DNA of 64,000 bases from Thiothrix nivea DSM 5205 (GCF_000260135.1 NZ_JH651384.1:3518693-3582692), one strand, 5' to 3'. Numbered from the stretch's first letter, positions 46,078-59,356 are shown. A program made the numbers and translations. The notes: generated by a model from the sequence alone, not told the origin.

Positions 46078-47393
46078 GGGGATTTCCCTGAAAGATTCCC
46101 CCGCAATGGCTACACTTGTCTTATCGACAAGCGGAGTCCCTATCCCCATGCCCCCCGAACCCCAAACAGCTAACCCGATCCTGAGTGAATCCCAGATAGC
46201 CGACCTGAAACTGGCGGCCTCGAAAATGTCTGGCAGCACCCGCCGTGCGTTCCAGGCGGACATGAGCCGGAAATATTGTGCAGGCAACGCCCGCCAGACT
46301 GAAAGGTGTTTTGGCTGGGGTCGGGAGGGGGTGCAGTTGGGTTTGGAGGAACAGCGCAGCGGCATGGTTTGCGTGGGTGCGCAGGCGGCGTATTGTGGCC
46401 AGAAGCGCTGGGAGGAAACCCAGCCGGAAGCGGCAGCCGCCTTGCTGGCGCTGGCGGAAGCACATAGCCAGCAAGACCCGACATTCCGCAGCAGCATCGC
46501 CTACACCCGCCTGACGGCGGCGGAAGCCATCCGGCAGTTACAGGCCATGGGTTTCAGCGGTGGACAAGTGCCCGCCCCCAGCACCATGGCGCGGATACTC
46601 AACCGGAATGGCTACCGCCTGCGCAAGGTGGAGAAAGCCAAGCCGCAAAAAAAATTCCAGAAACCGACGCCATCTTCGCCAATATCCAGGCCAACGATGG
46701 GCAGTTTGCCGATGGGGCGGTCAAACGCCTGAGCATGGACTGCAAGGCGACCGTCAACATCGGTGACTACTCACGGGGCGGGAAAACACGGGGTGACAAT
46801 AAAGCCGCTGACCATGAGATGGGCTGCAAAGAGAAATACATCCCTTTTGGCGTACTGGATGAGGACAGTGGGCAGGTTTACCTGACCTTCGGCAGTTCCA
46901 GCAAAACCAGTGACTTCATCGTGGATTCCCTGTGCCGGGTATGGGAACAGATGCCTTCTGCTGACAAGGACGCCTGCCAGTGCATCCAGATCAAAGCGGA
47001 CAATGGCCCGGAAAGCAGCGGGATCAGGACGCAATTCCTCAAGCGCATGGTGGAATTCGCCAACCATACCGGTAAGACAGTCCACCTGCTGTACTACCCG
47101 CCTTACCACAGCAAGTACAACCCGATTGAACGCTGCTGGGGGATTCTGGAACAACACTGGAACGGCACCCAGCTCAAGGATGCCGAAACCCTGCTGGAAT
47201 GGGCAAAAACCATGACCTGGAAAGGCATCAACCCCATGGTCGAATTCAGTCGCAAGGTTTATGAGAAGGGTGTGACCCTCAGCAAAAAAGCTATGGAGGC
47301 TGTTGAGGCGAGGCTGGAAAGAAATGCTGCTTTACCAAAATGGGACATTCTGATTCGCCCTGTTTTTGGGTAATGTCTTTGAGGTAAATCACC
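46078..47393 (+). mobile_element. ISAzo13-like insertion sequence, copy 2, at a deletion junction
   Basis: 1316 bases, nearly identical to copy 1 and in the opposite orientation. The left end is GGGGATTTCCCTGAAAGA; the right end is the complement of GGTGATTTACCTCAAAGA. The left flank ends in TTA and the right flank starts TAAAG, so no 3-base duplication is present. The two flanks belong to different genes (fccB and a DUF6502 gene), which indicates that DNA was lost next to the element. Confidence 0.88.
46106..47373 (+). CDS. ISAzo13-type transposase, two frames joined by -1 shift (copy 2)
   Basis: The frames are 46106-46732 and 46735-47373. The A8 run at 46647-46654 is read CAA AAA AAA TTC in the first frame. 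A -1 shift leads to ATT CCA GAA ACC and on through ETDAIFANIQANDGQ into the second frame, for a product of about 422 residues. Start could be the internal Met at 46148 (MPPEPQTANP). The catalytic features are as in copy 1. Both copies keep the same arrangement, so the shift is likely programmed rather than a mutation. Confidence 0.85.
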
Positions 47394-48133
47394 TAAAGCA
47401 GATTTATGTGGAAGTATCAGAAGACCTACTGAAAGCCAGCGGAGAACGCCCGACAACCTCGCGTATTGCCATTGCCACCGGCCTGACGCGCAAGGAAGTC
47501 GCCCAATTGCGGCAGGGAGCGGACGAAAATGACCTGATGATGCCTACCGGCAGTTACAACCGAGGGTCACGGGTTATGACTGGCTGGTTACAGGATACCG
47601 AATTCCTGGGGGCGGATGGCAAGCCTGCCGTTCTGCCCATACAAGGGGAAACAGGCAGTTTTGCCGCCCTGGTCAGCCGTTACAGCGGCGACATGCCTTA
47701 CCGGGCGATGTTGCGTGAAATGGAACGGGTCGGGGTTGTTTCCGCCGACGATGATTACGTGCAACTACTGGGGGGTGGTTACATCCCACACGGTGATGAA
47801 GATGAAAAGCTGGGCATTTTGGGGACAGATGTTTCCGCCCTGATTACCACCATTGACCACAATCTGAAGGTAACAGACCGTCAGCAGCTGCATTTCCAGC
47901 GCAAGGTCAGCTACGACAACCTGCCGCTTGAAGCCTTGCCTGCCTTCAAGGCAATGGTCAGCCAAGATGGGATGGATTTGCTCATCAAGTTCAACCAGTG
48001 GCTGGTTACGCAAGACAGGGATAGCAATCCGCAGGTCAAGGGAAGTGGGCAGATGCGTGCAGGCGTGGGCATTTACTATTTTGAAGAGCCTGTCAGCGCA
48101 CAGGTGGGTAAAGGAAAAACGGATGAAGATTAG
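47394..48133 (+). pseudogene. DUF6502-family protein, 5' truncated by the insertion sequence
   Basis: About 246 residues of a DUF6502-type cytosolic protein. It begins mid-domain at KQIYVEVSEDLLKASGER and continues TTSRIAIATGLTRKEVAQLR, a helix-turn-helix-like segment. The N-terminal tens of residues of the family are missing. The reading frame extends into the IS end as far as a TTG at 47366, so a hybrid product could be made. It overlaps the following DUF5666 lipoprotein gene by 11 bases, a pairing I recall from other proteobacteria. Function unknown, possibly regulatory. Confidence 0.75.
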
Positions 48134-49346
48134 AACCCTGTTTGTCACCCTGTTTCTGGGCATGTTGCTGTCAGCGTGTGGTGCTGGCGTCTTGCAACTT
48201 GCTAACGGCGGGATTGGCGGAACCGGTATTTCAGCCGGATCCATCACTGCATTTGGCAGTATTTTCGTCAATGGGGTGGAATACGAGGTGGATCAGGCCA
48301 CCTTTACCCGTAACGGCCTGATGGCTGGTGGGCAGGGCGAATTCAATGTTGGTGAATACGTCACCGTCAAGGGAACAGTGAACCCTGATGGCATCACCGG
48401 TACAGCGACCGAAGTGGCATTCAGCAGCGAATTGAATGGCACGGTGACTGGCGCATCCACCGATGGCGTCAACATACAGGTGCTGGGGCAGGCAGTGCGC
48501 ACCAATGCGCTGACCGTGTTGTCAGGCTTCAAACAGTTGATAGACCTGCTGGCAGGCAATGTGGTGGAGGTTTCCGGCGTGCGCGATGCACAAGGAGTAC
48601 TGGTCGCTTCCAGCATCCGGCTGGAGCAGGGCAACTACCTGCCGGGTGACACGCAGGCGCTGAAAGGCCCGATTCTGCAAGTCGATACCCAGCGTAGCAC
48701 TGTGCTGATCGGTGGTTTGACGGTGGATTATTCCGGTGCCGCACTGCTTGGTTTCACGGCTAGTGAGCCTGAAGTTGGGCAGTATGTCCGTGTCAGGAGC
48801 GTGCAGGCGGTTGCTGGGGCACAGTTGGTTGCATCCGAGCTGGAACTGCAAAGTGCTGGCTGGCAGTTTGAGGAAGGTGAAAAACTGGAACTGGAGGGCG
48901 TGGTGACCCGGTTTGCTTCTGTCAACGATTTTGCCGTCAACGGTGTTCCGGTTGTTGTCAATGCAGGTACGCAGTTCGAGCACGGTTCCGCCAGTCAGCT
49001 TGCCCTGAATGCGCTGGTCGAAGTCGATGGGCAAATCAATGCCAGCGGCGCAATCGTAGCCGAGGAAGTTTCCATCAAGGAATCCATTTCCAGCGGGATT
49101 GATGAGCTGAGCGGCGCGATTACGGCAATCAACCCATCCGCACAGGAATTTACCTTGGCGGGCGTCACCATCATCGTTGACAGCTCGACCATCTGGGAAG
49201 ATGAAAGCGCTTATGGCGTCAGGCAGATGAATTTCACCTACTTGCAAATGGGGGATTTTGTGGAGGTGGATGTCAAACCGCTGGATAACGGCAAGCTGCT
49301 GGCGTTGCGGATCAAGCGCGAAGACGGGGAAGACGAAGACGACTGA
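48123..49346 (+). CDS. DUF5666-domain lipoprotein
   Basis: A 407-residue lipoprotein. The signal MKIRTLFVTLFLGMLLSAC gives the lipobox Cys at residue 19. The mature part has repeated small beta-barrel units of the DUF5666 type, seen as GSIFVNGVEYEVDQATFTR, VGEYVTVKGTV, LDLLAGNVVEVSG, LNALVEVDGQI and LQMGDFVEVDVKP. There are about five such hydrophobic-G-x-x-V-x-V strands. The C-terminus is strongly acidic (EDGEDEDD). It overlaps the DUF6502 gene and is followed by the second cytochrome/fccB pair. The role is unknown; periplasmic ligand or carbohydrate binding is conceivable. Confidence 0.82.
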   Translation: MKIRTLFVTLFLGMLLSACGAGVLQLANGGIGGTGISAGSITAFGSIFVNGVEYEVDQATFTRNGLMAGGQGEFNVGEYVTVKGTVNPDGITGTATEVAFSSELNGTVTGASTDGVNIQVLGQAVRTNALTVLSGFKQLIDLLAGNVVEVSGVRDAQGVLVASSIRLEQGNYLPGDTQALKGPILQVDTQRSTVLIGGLTVDYSGAALLGFTASEPEVGQYVRVRSVQAVAGAQLVASELELQSAGWQFEEGEKLELEGVVTRFASVNDFAVNGVPVVVNAGTQFEHGSASQLALNALVEVDGQINASGAIVAEEVSIKESISSGIDELSGAITAINPSAQEFTLAGVTIIVDSSTIWEDESAYGVRQMNFTYLQMGDFVEVDVKPLDNGKLLALRIKREDGEDEDD

Positions 49347-49370
49347 TCCGCATGTAAGGTTTTAAAGATA

Positions 49371-49394
49371 CCCCGGTGTTGCGACCACCGGGGC
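49371..49394. other. Hairpin between the DUF5666 gene and the second fcc pair
   Basis: The inverted repeat ccccggtg/ccaccgggg encloses a short loop. There is no T tract, so it is a weak terminator at best; it could protect or separate transcript parts. Confidence 0.4.
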
Positions 49395-49445
49395 ATGAAC
49401 GACTTACCCAGCGTTTGGGTAAGCACTTGGTAAAAGGAGATAGCG

Positions 49446-49895
49446 ATGAAAGCTAGTATAAACATTCCCTTGGCGGTTGTGCTAGGGGTGGTGCTCAGCG
49501 CCTGTGGCGGCTCTGCCACCAGTAGCAGTGGGGACTATGATTCCGGCACAACGGGAACAGGAACCACAATTTCTACCAGCACCGGCACGACGGGGACTAC
49601 AACCACCACAACGGGCAGCGGCACTGCCCCCGCCATCAATGCCCCGGACGGCGCACGCCTGTTGGCCTCGCAATGTTTCCAGTGCCACGGCACCAATGGC
49701 AGTTCCGCCAGCGGTATTGAAAGCATTACCGGTGAAAGCTCGGCAGAACTGGTCAGTGAAATGCTGGAAATGAAATACAGCACCGATGTGGACATCATGC
49801 ATTACCAGGCCAAAGGTTATAGCGAAGACCAGATCCGCTCGCTGTCAGCCTATCTTGCCGCACTGCCCAGAAGCGCCAACGGAGGGAATGACTAA
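49446..49895 (+). CDS. Lipoprotein monoheme cytochrome c, FccA-like subunit (set 2)
   Basis: A 149-residue c-type cytochrome with a lipoprotein signal (NIPLAVVLGVVLSAC, Cys20). A linker of about 40 residues made almost only of Ser, Thr and Gly follows, then a class I cytochrome domain with heme site CFQCHG (Cys77, Cys80, His81). The domain matches the soluble cytochrome at 45073 (SAELVSEMLEMKYS versus SSIANEMLEMQFK). The stop overlaps the fccB start (taATG), so the two are coupled. The lipid anchor and flexible linker would tether the FccAB complex to a membrane, unlike soluble flavocytochrome c. Confidence 0.88.
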   Translation: MKASINIPLAVVLGVVLSACGGSATSSSGDYDSGTTGTGTTISTSTGTTGTTTTTTGSGTAPAINAPDGARLLASQCFQCHGTNGSSASGIESITGESSAELVSEMLEMKYSTDVDIMHYQAKGYSEDQIRSLSAYLAALPRSANGGND

Positions 49896-51145
49896 TGGCT
49901 AATCTAAATCGCCGTCAATTTTTGCAAACCCTGGGGCTGGCTTCGGCGGCCACGGCTGCTGCCGCGTTTCCGGGGGTTATCAAGGCCGCCACCGGTCGTC
50001 CACAGGTGGTGGTGATCGGTGGCGGGTTTGCCGGGGCAACAGTAGCCAAGTATCTGCGCTACTGGTCGAATACTGTCGATGTGACCCTGGTGGAACCCAA
50101 CACGACGTATTATTCCCCCATCCTTAGCAATCTGGTGTTGAACAACCAGCGTAACCTGGGGCAGATCAGCTTCAGTTATAGCACCTTGGCGCAGAAGTAT
50201 GGCATCCAGGTCATCCATGACTGGGTGGACAGCATCAATGCCCCCAACCAGTCGGTGCAACTGCGCAACGGCACGACCCTGAATTACGACCGGCTGGTGA
50301 TTGCACCGGGGATCGAGTTCATGGATGTGCCGGGGCTGGACAGCAACAAGGTTCCCCATGCGTGGAAAGCGGGGGCGCAAACCACCTTGCTGCAACAGCA
50401 ACTGGCGGCTATGCCTGTGGGCGGCAGTTTCGTCATCACCATTCCGGCTACCCCTTACCGTTGCCCGCCGGGGCCGTATGAACGCGCCTGCGTGGTGGCG
50501 GACTGGCTGCGCACCAACAAGCCCGGTTCCAAAGTGACCGTGCTGGACGCTAACCCGGCGATCGTGGTTGAGCCGACCATTTTCGGCAATGCGTTTGCCA
50601 GCTATGGGGTGGAGTACGTGCCGAATGCCGTGTTGCAAAGCGTGGATTCCGACCAGCGCGTGGCGAAAACCAATCTGGGTGACTTCAAGGCTGATGTGCT
50701 GAACGTGATCCCGCCGCAACAGGCCGGGGCTATCGTCCTGCAATCCGGGCTGGCGAATGTGGGTGGGCGCTGGGCAGGGGTGAATCCGCTGAGTTACGAA
50801 TCCACCGCCGTGCCCAACATCCACATCATTGGCGACTCGCAAGGCACCGGGCAACCCAAGGCCGGGCATATTGCCAATGCGGAAGCCAAAGTGTGCGCGG
50901 ATGCAATTTTGCGCCTACTGTCCGGCAGCCAGCCTTATGCCGCACCTGTCACCAATTCGGCCTGTTACAGCCCGATTTCGGCCAGCACGGCTTCGTGGCT
51001 GACGGCGGTGTATGCCTATGATCAGGCCAGCGGCGCAATGAAGCTGGTGCCGGAATCGTTTGGCGCGGCAGCAGCGCCTTCCAGCAAAAATTACAGCCGT
51101 ATGTTTGACTGGACGACCAATTTGTTCAATGACACGTTTGCTTGA
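49895..51145 (+). CDS. fccB: Flavocytochrome c sulfide dehydrogenase, flavoprotein subunit
   Basis: A 416-residue periplasmic FAD enzyme oxidising sulfide and passing electrons to the c-type subunit. It has a Tat signal (NRRQFLQTLGLASAATAAAA), the FAD-binding PQVVVIGGGFAGATVAKYLR, and the redox-active cysteines Cys190 (PYRCPPGPYERAC) and Cys357 (TNSACYSPIS) of the FccB family. The VDVTLVEPNTTYYSPILSN segment and the C-terminal FCSD-type domain (SWLTAVYAYDQASGAM) complete it. Length is normal. It is translationally coupled to the upstream cytochrome and followed by a terminator. It is the intact relative of the truncated copy at 45381. Confidence 0.95.
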   Translation: MANLNRRQFLQTLGLASAATAAAAFPGVIKAATGRPQVVVIGGGFAGATVAKYLRYWSNTVDVTLVEPNTTYYSPILSNLVLNNQRNLGQISFSYSTLAQKYGIQVIHDWVDSINAPNQSVQLRNGTTLNYDRLVIAPGIEFMDVPGLDSNKVPHAWKAGAQTTLLQQQLAAMPVGGSFVITIPATPYRCPPGPYERACVVADWLRTNKPGSKVTVLDANPAIVVEPTIFGNAFASYGVEYVPNAVLQSVDSDQRVAKTNLGDFKADVLNVIPPQQAGAIVLQSGLANVGGRWAGVNPLSYESTAVPNIHIIGDSQGTGQPKAGHIANAEAKVCADAILRLLSGSQPYAAPVTNSACYSPISASTASWLTAVYAYDQASGAMKLVPESFGAAAAPSSKNYSRMFDWTTNLFNDTFA

Positions 51146-51171
51146 GGTGTTGTTCCCCTGAGGCTTGTTGT

Positions 51172-51196
51172 AGCCACCGTTCGCGGTGGCTTTTTT
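51172..51196 (+). terminator. Rho-independent terminator after fccB
   Basis: A perfect stem, gccaccg/cggtggc, with a TTCG tetraloop is followed by six T. Confidence 0.92.
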
Positions 51197-51291
51197 CTGT
51201 CGGTGCTTTTCCATTGCGATATGGTCAGAACCCTGTCGCGGTTGTATAATTTTATTTAATCAATTTATAACTATAAAGAATTACAGGGATC

Positions 51292-54240
<2,949 letters not shown>

Positions 54241-54249
<9 letters not shown>

Positions 54250-57200
54250 TGTGTGGCGGGATTTCCAGATCAGGTAAACCGCCGGAACCACCAGCAACGA
54301 CAGCAGCGGCGCTGTCACCATGCCTCCCACCATCGGTGCGGCGATGCGCTGCATTACGTCGGAACCCGTACCACTGCCCAGCATGATCGGCACCAGACCG
54401 GCGACAATCACTGCCACCGTCATGGCTTTGGGGCGCACCCGCATCACCGCTCCCTCGAAAATGGCGTCACGCAAATCGGCCAGCGCGAGTTTTCCATCTG
54501 CCTGATGCCGTTTCCACGCATTGTCGAGGTAAACCAGCATAATCACACCAAATTCCGCCGCCACACCCGCCAGTGCAATAAAACCGACCGCAACAGCAAC
54601 CGAGAAGTTGAAGCCCAGCCACCACACGAACCAGATGCCACCCGCCAGTGCAAATGGCAGCGACAGCATGACCACCAGCGCTTCCACCATGCTGCGGAAG
54701 GTCATGTACAGCAGCACGAAAATGATCAACAGGGTGGCAGGCACCGCCAGCAGCAGCTTGTCTTTCACCCGCAGCAAATACTCGTACTGCCCCGCCCACG
54801 CAATGCTGTAACCGGCTGGTAGCTTGATGTCTTCCGCCACTTTCGCCTGCGCAGCCTTGAGATAGGAACCAAGGTCAACGCCGCGAATATCGACGAATGT
54901 CCAGCCATTCAACCGCGCATTCTCGGTCTTGATTATCGGCGGGCCTTCCGTGACCTTGAAATCGGCCACCTTGCCCAGCGGAATCTGTGCGCCGGATGGT
55001 GTTACCAGTGGCAATTCCTTCAGCTTGTCGATGTCATCACGCAGGTAACGCGGGTAACGCAGATTGATGGGGTAACGTTCCAGCCCTTCCACGGTCTGGG
55101 TGACATTACTGCCCCCAACCGCCGAACTGATCAGGGTCTGAATGTCAGCGATGTTGAGGCCGTAACGCGCGGCGGCTTCACGCCTGGGGGTGATTTCAAT
55201 GTAGCGCCCGCCGGAAACACGTTCGGAAATGACCGAGGCGGTACCTTCCACATCCTTCAGCACGCTTTCCAGTTGCGCGCCGATTTTTTCGATCTGCTGC
55301 AAGTCGGGGCCGGAAACTTTCACCCCAACCGGTGTTTTGATACCGGTTGCCAGCATGTCGATGCGGGTCTTGATCGGTTGTACCCAGGCGTTGGTCAGAC
55401 CCGGAAACTTCACGGTTTTATCCAGTTCCTCGATCAGCTTTTTCAGGGTCATGCCTTCCCGCCATTCAGACTTGGGCTTGAGCAGGATGGTGGTTTCAAT
55501 CATGGTCAGCGGCGCAGGGTCAGTAGCGGTTTCGGCACGCCCGACCTTACCGAATACACGCTCAACTTCCGGCAGCGTCTTGATCAGGCGGTCGGTCTGG
55601 ATCAGCAGTTCCTGCGCCTTGCCGATGGAAACACCCGGCAGCGTGGTGGGCATATACAGCAGGTCGCCTTCTTCCAGTTCCGGCATGAATTCGGAACCGA
55701 TGTGTTGCAGCGGGTAATACGCTGAAGCTGTCAGCGCTACCGCCACCAACAGCGTCAACCACGGCTTCCAGAGACAGGCACGCAGTAACGGGCGATACAG
55801 CCAGATCAGTACTCGGGTCAGCGGGTTACTGGTTTCCTTGGGCAATTTGCCACGGATGAAATAGCCCATCAGCACCGGAATCAGCGTGACAGACAAGCCC
55901 GCGGCTGCGGCCATCGCGTAGGTTTTGGTGAAAGCGAGTGGTGCAAACAGACGGCCTTCCTGCGCTTCCAGCATGAAGACCGGAATAAAACTGAGAGTGA
56001 TGATAAGCAGGGAGAAGAACAGGGCGGGGCCGACTTCACTGGCGGATTGGGCGATGGTTTCCCAGTGATCATGCCCTGCCTCCTTCCGCTCCAGATGCTT
56101 GTGTGCATTCTCAATCATCACAATCGCCGCATCCACCATCGCGCCGATGGCAATCGCAATACCGCCCAGTGACATGATGTTGGCGTTGATACCTTGTTGG
56201 TGCATGACGGTGAAGGCAATCAGCACACCCAGCGGCAAACTGACGATAGCAACAAAGGCCGAACGCAGATGGAACAGGAACACCAGACACACCAGCGCCA
56301 CCACCGCGAATTCCTCCAGCAGTTTGTGGCCAAGGTTTTCCACCGCGCGATCAATCAGGCCGGAACGGTCGTAGGTCGGGATGATTTCCACACCTTCCGG
56401 TAAGCCTTTTTTCAATTCTTCCAGTTTGGTTTTGACGTTGGTTATCACTTCACGGGCGTTTTCGCCGTAACGCATGACGACAATGCCGCCGACCACTTCG
56501 CCTTCACCATCGAGTTCAGCGATACCCCGGCGCATTTGCGGGCCGATGCGCACAGAGGCAATATCACGCAGCAATACCGGCACACCGCTTTGCTTGTCGA
56601 CCATGATCGGGATGGTTTCGATGTCCTCAACTTTGCTCAGATAGCCTTTGGAACGCACCATGTATTCGGCTTCGCCCAGTTCCAGTACCGAGCCACCCGC
56701 TTCCTGATTGCCGTTCTGGATGGCCATTTTCACTTCACCCAGCGTCAGGCCGTAGGCACGCAGGCGTTGCGGGTCGACCACCACCTGATACTGCTTGACC
56801 ATGCCTCCGACCGTGGCGATTTCCGACACCCCCGACACGGTTTGCAGTTCATACTTGAGGAACCAGTCCTGCAAACTGCGTAACTGGGCAATATCGTGCT
56901 TGCCGGTCTTGTCGATCAGCGCGTATTCGTAGACCCAACCAACACCTGTAGCATCTGGCCCCAAGCGCGGCTCTACCCCGGAGGGTAATTGGCTGGCCGC
57001 TTGACTCAGGTATTCCAGCACCCGTGAACGCGCCCAGTAGATGTCGGTATCATCCTCAAACAGCACATACACATACGAGTCACCAAACATGGAATAGCCA
57101 CGCACCACGGTAGTTTTGGGCACGGAAAGCATGGTGGTGGTAATCGGATATGTGATCTGATCCTCCACCACCTGCGGAGCCTGCCCAGGGTAGCTGGTTT

Positions 57201-57348
57201 TGATGATCACCTGTACATCGGACAGGTCAGGAATCGCATCCAGCGGCGTGCGCAGGGTGGAAACCACGCCCCACGCCGCCAGCAGCAAGGTTGCTATCAG
57301 CACCAGAAAACGGTTCTGGATGGAGGCGCGAATAATCACTGTCAACAT
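54241..57348 (-). CDS. cusA: Heavy-metal efflux RND pump, CusA-type
   Basis: A 1035-residue inner-membrane RND transporter of the heavy-metal (HME) class, exporting monovalent copper/silver or a related ion by proton antiport. The N-terminus [60 protein letters not shown] and [20 protein letters not shown] are CusA hallmarks. The last two surround the periplasmic Met-bearing metal site. Twelve hydrophobic helices are expected and visible as two clusters. It starts 10 bases after cusB. No cusC outer-membrane channel gene is beside it. Confidence 0.94.
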
Positions 57349-57358
57349 GGCGACCTCC

Positions 57359-58549
57359 TTATTCCGCGCTCATACGGCGGAAGCTGGCTTGCAGGTTGCT
57401 TTCGGAGTCGAGCAAGAACTGGCCGGACACGACGATTTCATCACCTGCCTGCAAGCCGTCCAGCACTTCTACGTAATCGCCGGATTTCAGGCCGGTGGTA
57501 ATAGAAACGGGTACATATTCACCTTCTGCCAGCATTTTCACCACCCGCGCACCGTCCTCGGCGGGAATGATGGCCTCTTTCGGAATCGCCAACGCCTTGC
57601 GGGTGGCATCGTAAATACGTACATCGACGAACATGTTGGGTTTGAGTTTGGCGTCCTTGAGGTCAAACTTGATGCGGGCTTTGAGGGTACGGGTCTGGCC
57701 GACCAGATCAGGGTAAATGTAATCGACCTTGCCTTCCCAGGTATGGCGGGGCAACGCATCGGTGCGGATTTCGGCCATGTTGCCGACTTTCACCGCATCC
57801 ATCTGCTGGTCGAACACGTCCACCAGCACCCACACGGAATCGAGGTTGGTGACGGTGTAAAGCTCGGTTTCGGGGCCGATGTACATGCCCTCGCGCGCGC
57901 CGATATTGGTGATGACGCCATCCTGCGGAGCCAGCACCGGCACGCGACGGATGGCTTCGCCGCTGCTGCGCAGTTTGCTGATGAGGCTTTCCGGTACATC
58001 CAGCAGGCGCAGCTTGTTTTCAGCGGTGGCCAACAAGGATTTCTGCCCGGCTTCCGACATCAGGTGGGCGGTACGTTTGGCGACCAGCAGCTCATGTTGC
58101 GCTTCCAGAATGTCGGGGGAATAATATTCCAGCAGCACTTCGCCCTTTTTCACCGGATCACCGGCGGCGCGGGCGTTAAGCACTTCCACCCAGCCTTTGG
58201 AACGGGCGTGGACATGTTCCAGTGCATCTTCGTTGTAGTTGATGTAACCGACTGTGTTGGTGATGCGCGCCATGCGCCGTTCACCTGCCTTGGCGGTGCG
58301 GATGCCCATGCTTTGCGCAGTGCTGGGGCTGACCTGTACGGCGGGTGTGCCAGCGGGCGTATCCTGGCTGGCGTGGTCGTGGTGTTCCTGAAGTACCAGA
58401 TCCATGCCGCAAATGGGGCATTTGCCCGGCTCGTGCGCTGTGATCTGCGGGTGCATCGGGCACATGTAAAGTTCTTCTGCGGCAAACGCTGCTGGTGTGC
58501 CGGACAGCAATAAGCCCAGCACGAATATCAAGGACAGAATGGTTTTCAT
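57359..58549 (-). CDS. cusB: Heavy-metal efflux adaptor, CusB-type, with N-terminal metal-binding domain
   Basis: A 396-residue exported membrane-fusion protein. The start is set at the ATG beginning the signal peptide ([17 protein letters not shown]); a longer reading through the palindromic repeat upstream is rejected. The mature N-terminus has a heavy-metal-binding domain ([20 protein letters not shown] then GMDL) with Cys and Met ligands. The adaptor body follows: [38 protein letters not shown], and the C-terminal [19 protein letters not shown]. It is the first pump gene after the Cys/His-rich protein and delivers metal to CusA. Confidence 0.93.
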   Translation of the reverse strand: MKTILSLIFVLGLLLSGTPAAFAAEELYMCPMHPQITAHEPGKCPICGMDLVLQEHHDHASQDTPAGTPAVQVSPSTAQSMGIRTAKAGERRMARITNTVGYINYNEDALEHVHARSKGWVEVLNARAAGDPVKKGEVLLEYYSPDILEAQHELLVAKRTAHLMSEAGQKSLLATAENKLRLLDVPESLISKLRSSGEAIRRVPVLAPQDGVITNIGAREGMYIGPETELYTVTNLDSVWVLVDVFDQQMDAVKVGNMAEIRTDALPRHTWEGKVDYIYPDLVGQTRTLKARIKFDLKDAKLKPNMFVDVRIYDATRKALAIPKEAIIPAEDGARVVKMLAEGEYVPVSITTGLKSGDYVEVLDGLQAGDEIVVSGQFLLDSESNLQASFRRMSAE

Positions 58550-58578
58550 CGGTTTACCTGTCGATCTTGCAATCTTCA

Positions 58579-58610
58579 CCTCCCCCTTTGCAAAAGGGGG
58601 AACGAGGGGG
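58579..58610. repeat. Short palindromic repeat before cusB
   Basis: The stretch has complementary arms ccccctttg/caaaaggggg followed by aacgaggggg. It belongs to the same C/G-rich palindrome type as in dnaX and after aceA. It separates the Cys/His-rich gene from cusB. Confidence 0.55.
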
Positions 58611-58635
58611 ATTTCGGGCGCAAGCCCTCTACCGG

Positions 58636-58989
58636 TCAGGCAATCGGTGGGCGAATGATGGTTTCGTGGCGCTCGGCCAGCGGGGTGGGAATGGCAATCT
58701 CGGGCGCAAAATGCGGCGCAGGCTGCAACAGCGGGATTTCCGGCAGGCTCAACACAAACTGGCTGTGCTGGAACTGGTCGCAGTGGCAATCACCGTTCTT
58801 GGCGGTTTGATCTGCGCCGGAAGCGTGGTGACAGTGTTGCTTGTCCATTTTCATGTGATCGCAGCAGTGGTGCGCGGGCATAGGTTGTGTGGACGAGGCT
58901 GTTTTCAGGTGACAACAAACCGTACTTGCTGACCATACAGGGAGGGCAGCCATCAACAGAATCAGGAATGTCACCAGATGTTTTCGCAT
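58636..58989 (-). CDS. Small Cys/His-rich periplasmic protein in the cus operon
   Basis: A 117-residue exported protein with signal peptide HLVTFLILLMAALPVWSA. The mature part is dense in likely metal ligands: VCCHLK, HHCCDHMKMDKQHCHH and CHCDQFQHSQF. The C-terminal half is Pro-rich. I do not know a named family. Position directly upstream of cusBA on the same strand suggests a periplasmic metal chaperone or sponge. The order on the minus strand is this gene, then cusB, then cusA. Confidence 0.75.
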   Translation of the reverse strand: MRKHLVTFLILLMAALPVWSASTVCCHLKTASSTQPMPAHHCCDHMKMDKQHCHHASGADQTAKNGDCHCDQFQHSQFVLSLPEIPLLQPAPHFAPEIAIPTPLAERHETIIRPPIA

Positions 58990-59032
58990 TTAGCCACTGT
59001 AGCAGCATCGCTACTGTTTGGGAATGGCGGGG

Positions 59033-59356
59033 TTACGCGGCTTCCTGCAAGGCTTCCAGGGTCATGGGGTAGAGCCGTTCCAGTCCTTCCACCATGTCGC
59101 TGACGCCTTCCGGGTCATTGCTTTCGCCCTTGTGCTGGAGTTGCTTGCAGATTTCGGCCATGTGTTCAGCGCCCAGGCTGGCGCAGGAGCCTTTCAGTTT
59201 GTGGGCGGCCTTGCCCATGCTTGGCAGGTCGCCACTGTCTGCCGTTTGGCGGATTTCGGCCAGCAGGGCAGGGGTAGTGTCGCCAAACATGCTGATCAGG
59301 CGCGGCAGGATGACGGCAGGCAGGTGTTGCAAGGTTTCATGGGCTAACAGTTTCAT
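59033..59356 (-). CDS. Histidine phosphotransfer (Hpt) protein
   Basis: A 107-residue stand-alone Hpt domain. The phosphorylated His52 is in AAHKLKGSCASLGA, and the flanking helices LLAEIRQTADSGDL and MAEICKQLQHKGES fit the four-helix bundle. It lies 16 bases after the hybrid kinase at 59373 and is probably translated from the same transcript. It would take phosphoryl groups from the receiver domains of the two adjacent hybrid kinases, neither of which has its own Hpt. Confidence 0.9.
   Translation of the reverse strand: MKLLAHETLQHLPAVILPRLISMFGDTTPALLAEIRQTADSGDLPSMGKAAHKLKGSCASLGAEHMAEICKQLQHKGESNDPEGVSDMVEGLERLYPMTLEALQEAA

Noticed and set aside
57200-58513. Open frame of 437 codons on the plus strand
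   Set aside because: It is antisense to cusB and the cusA start, with no domain of its own.
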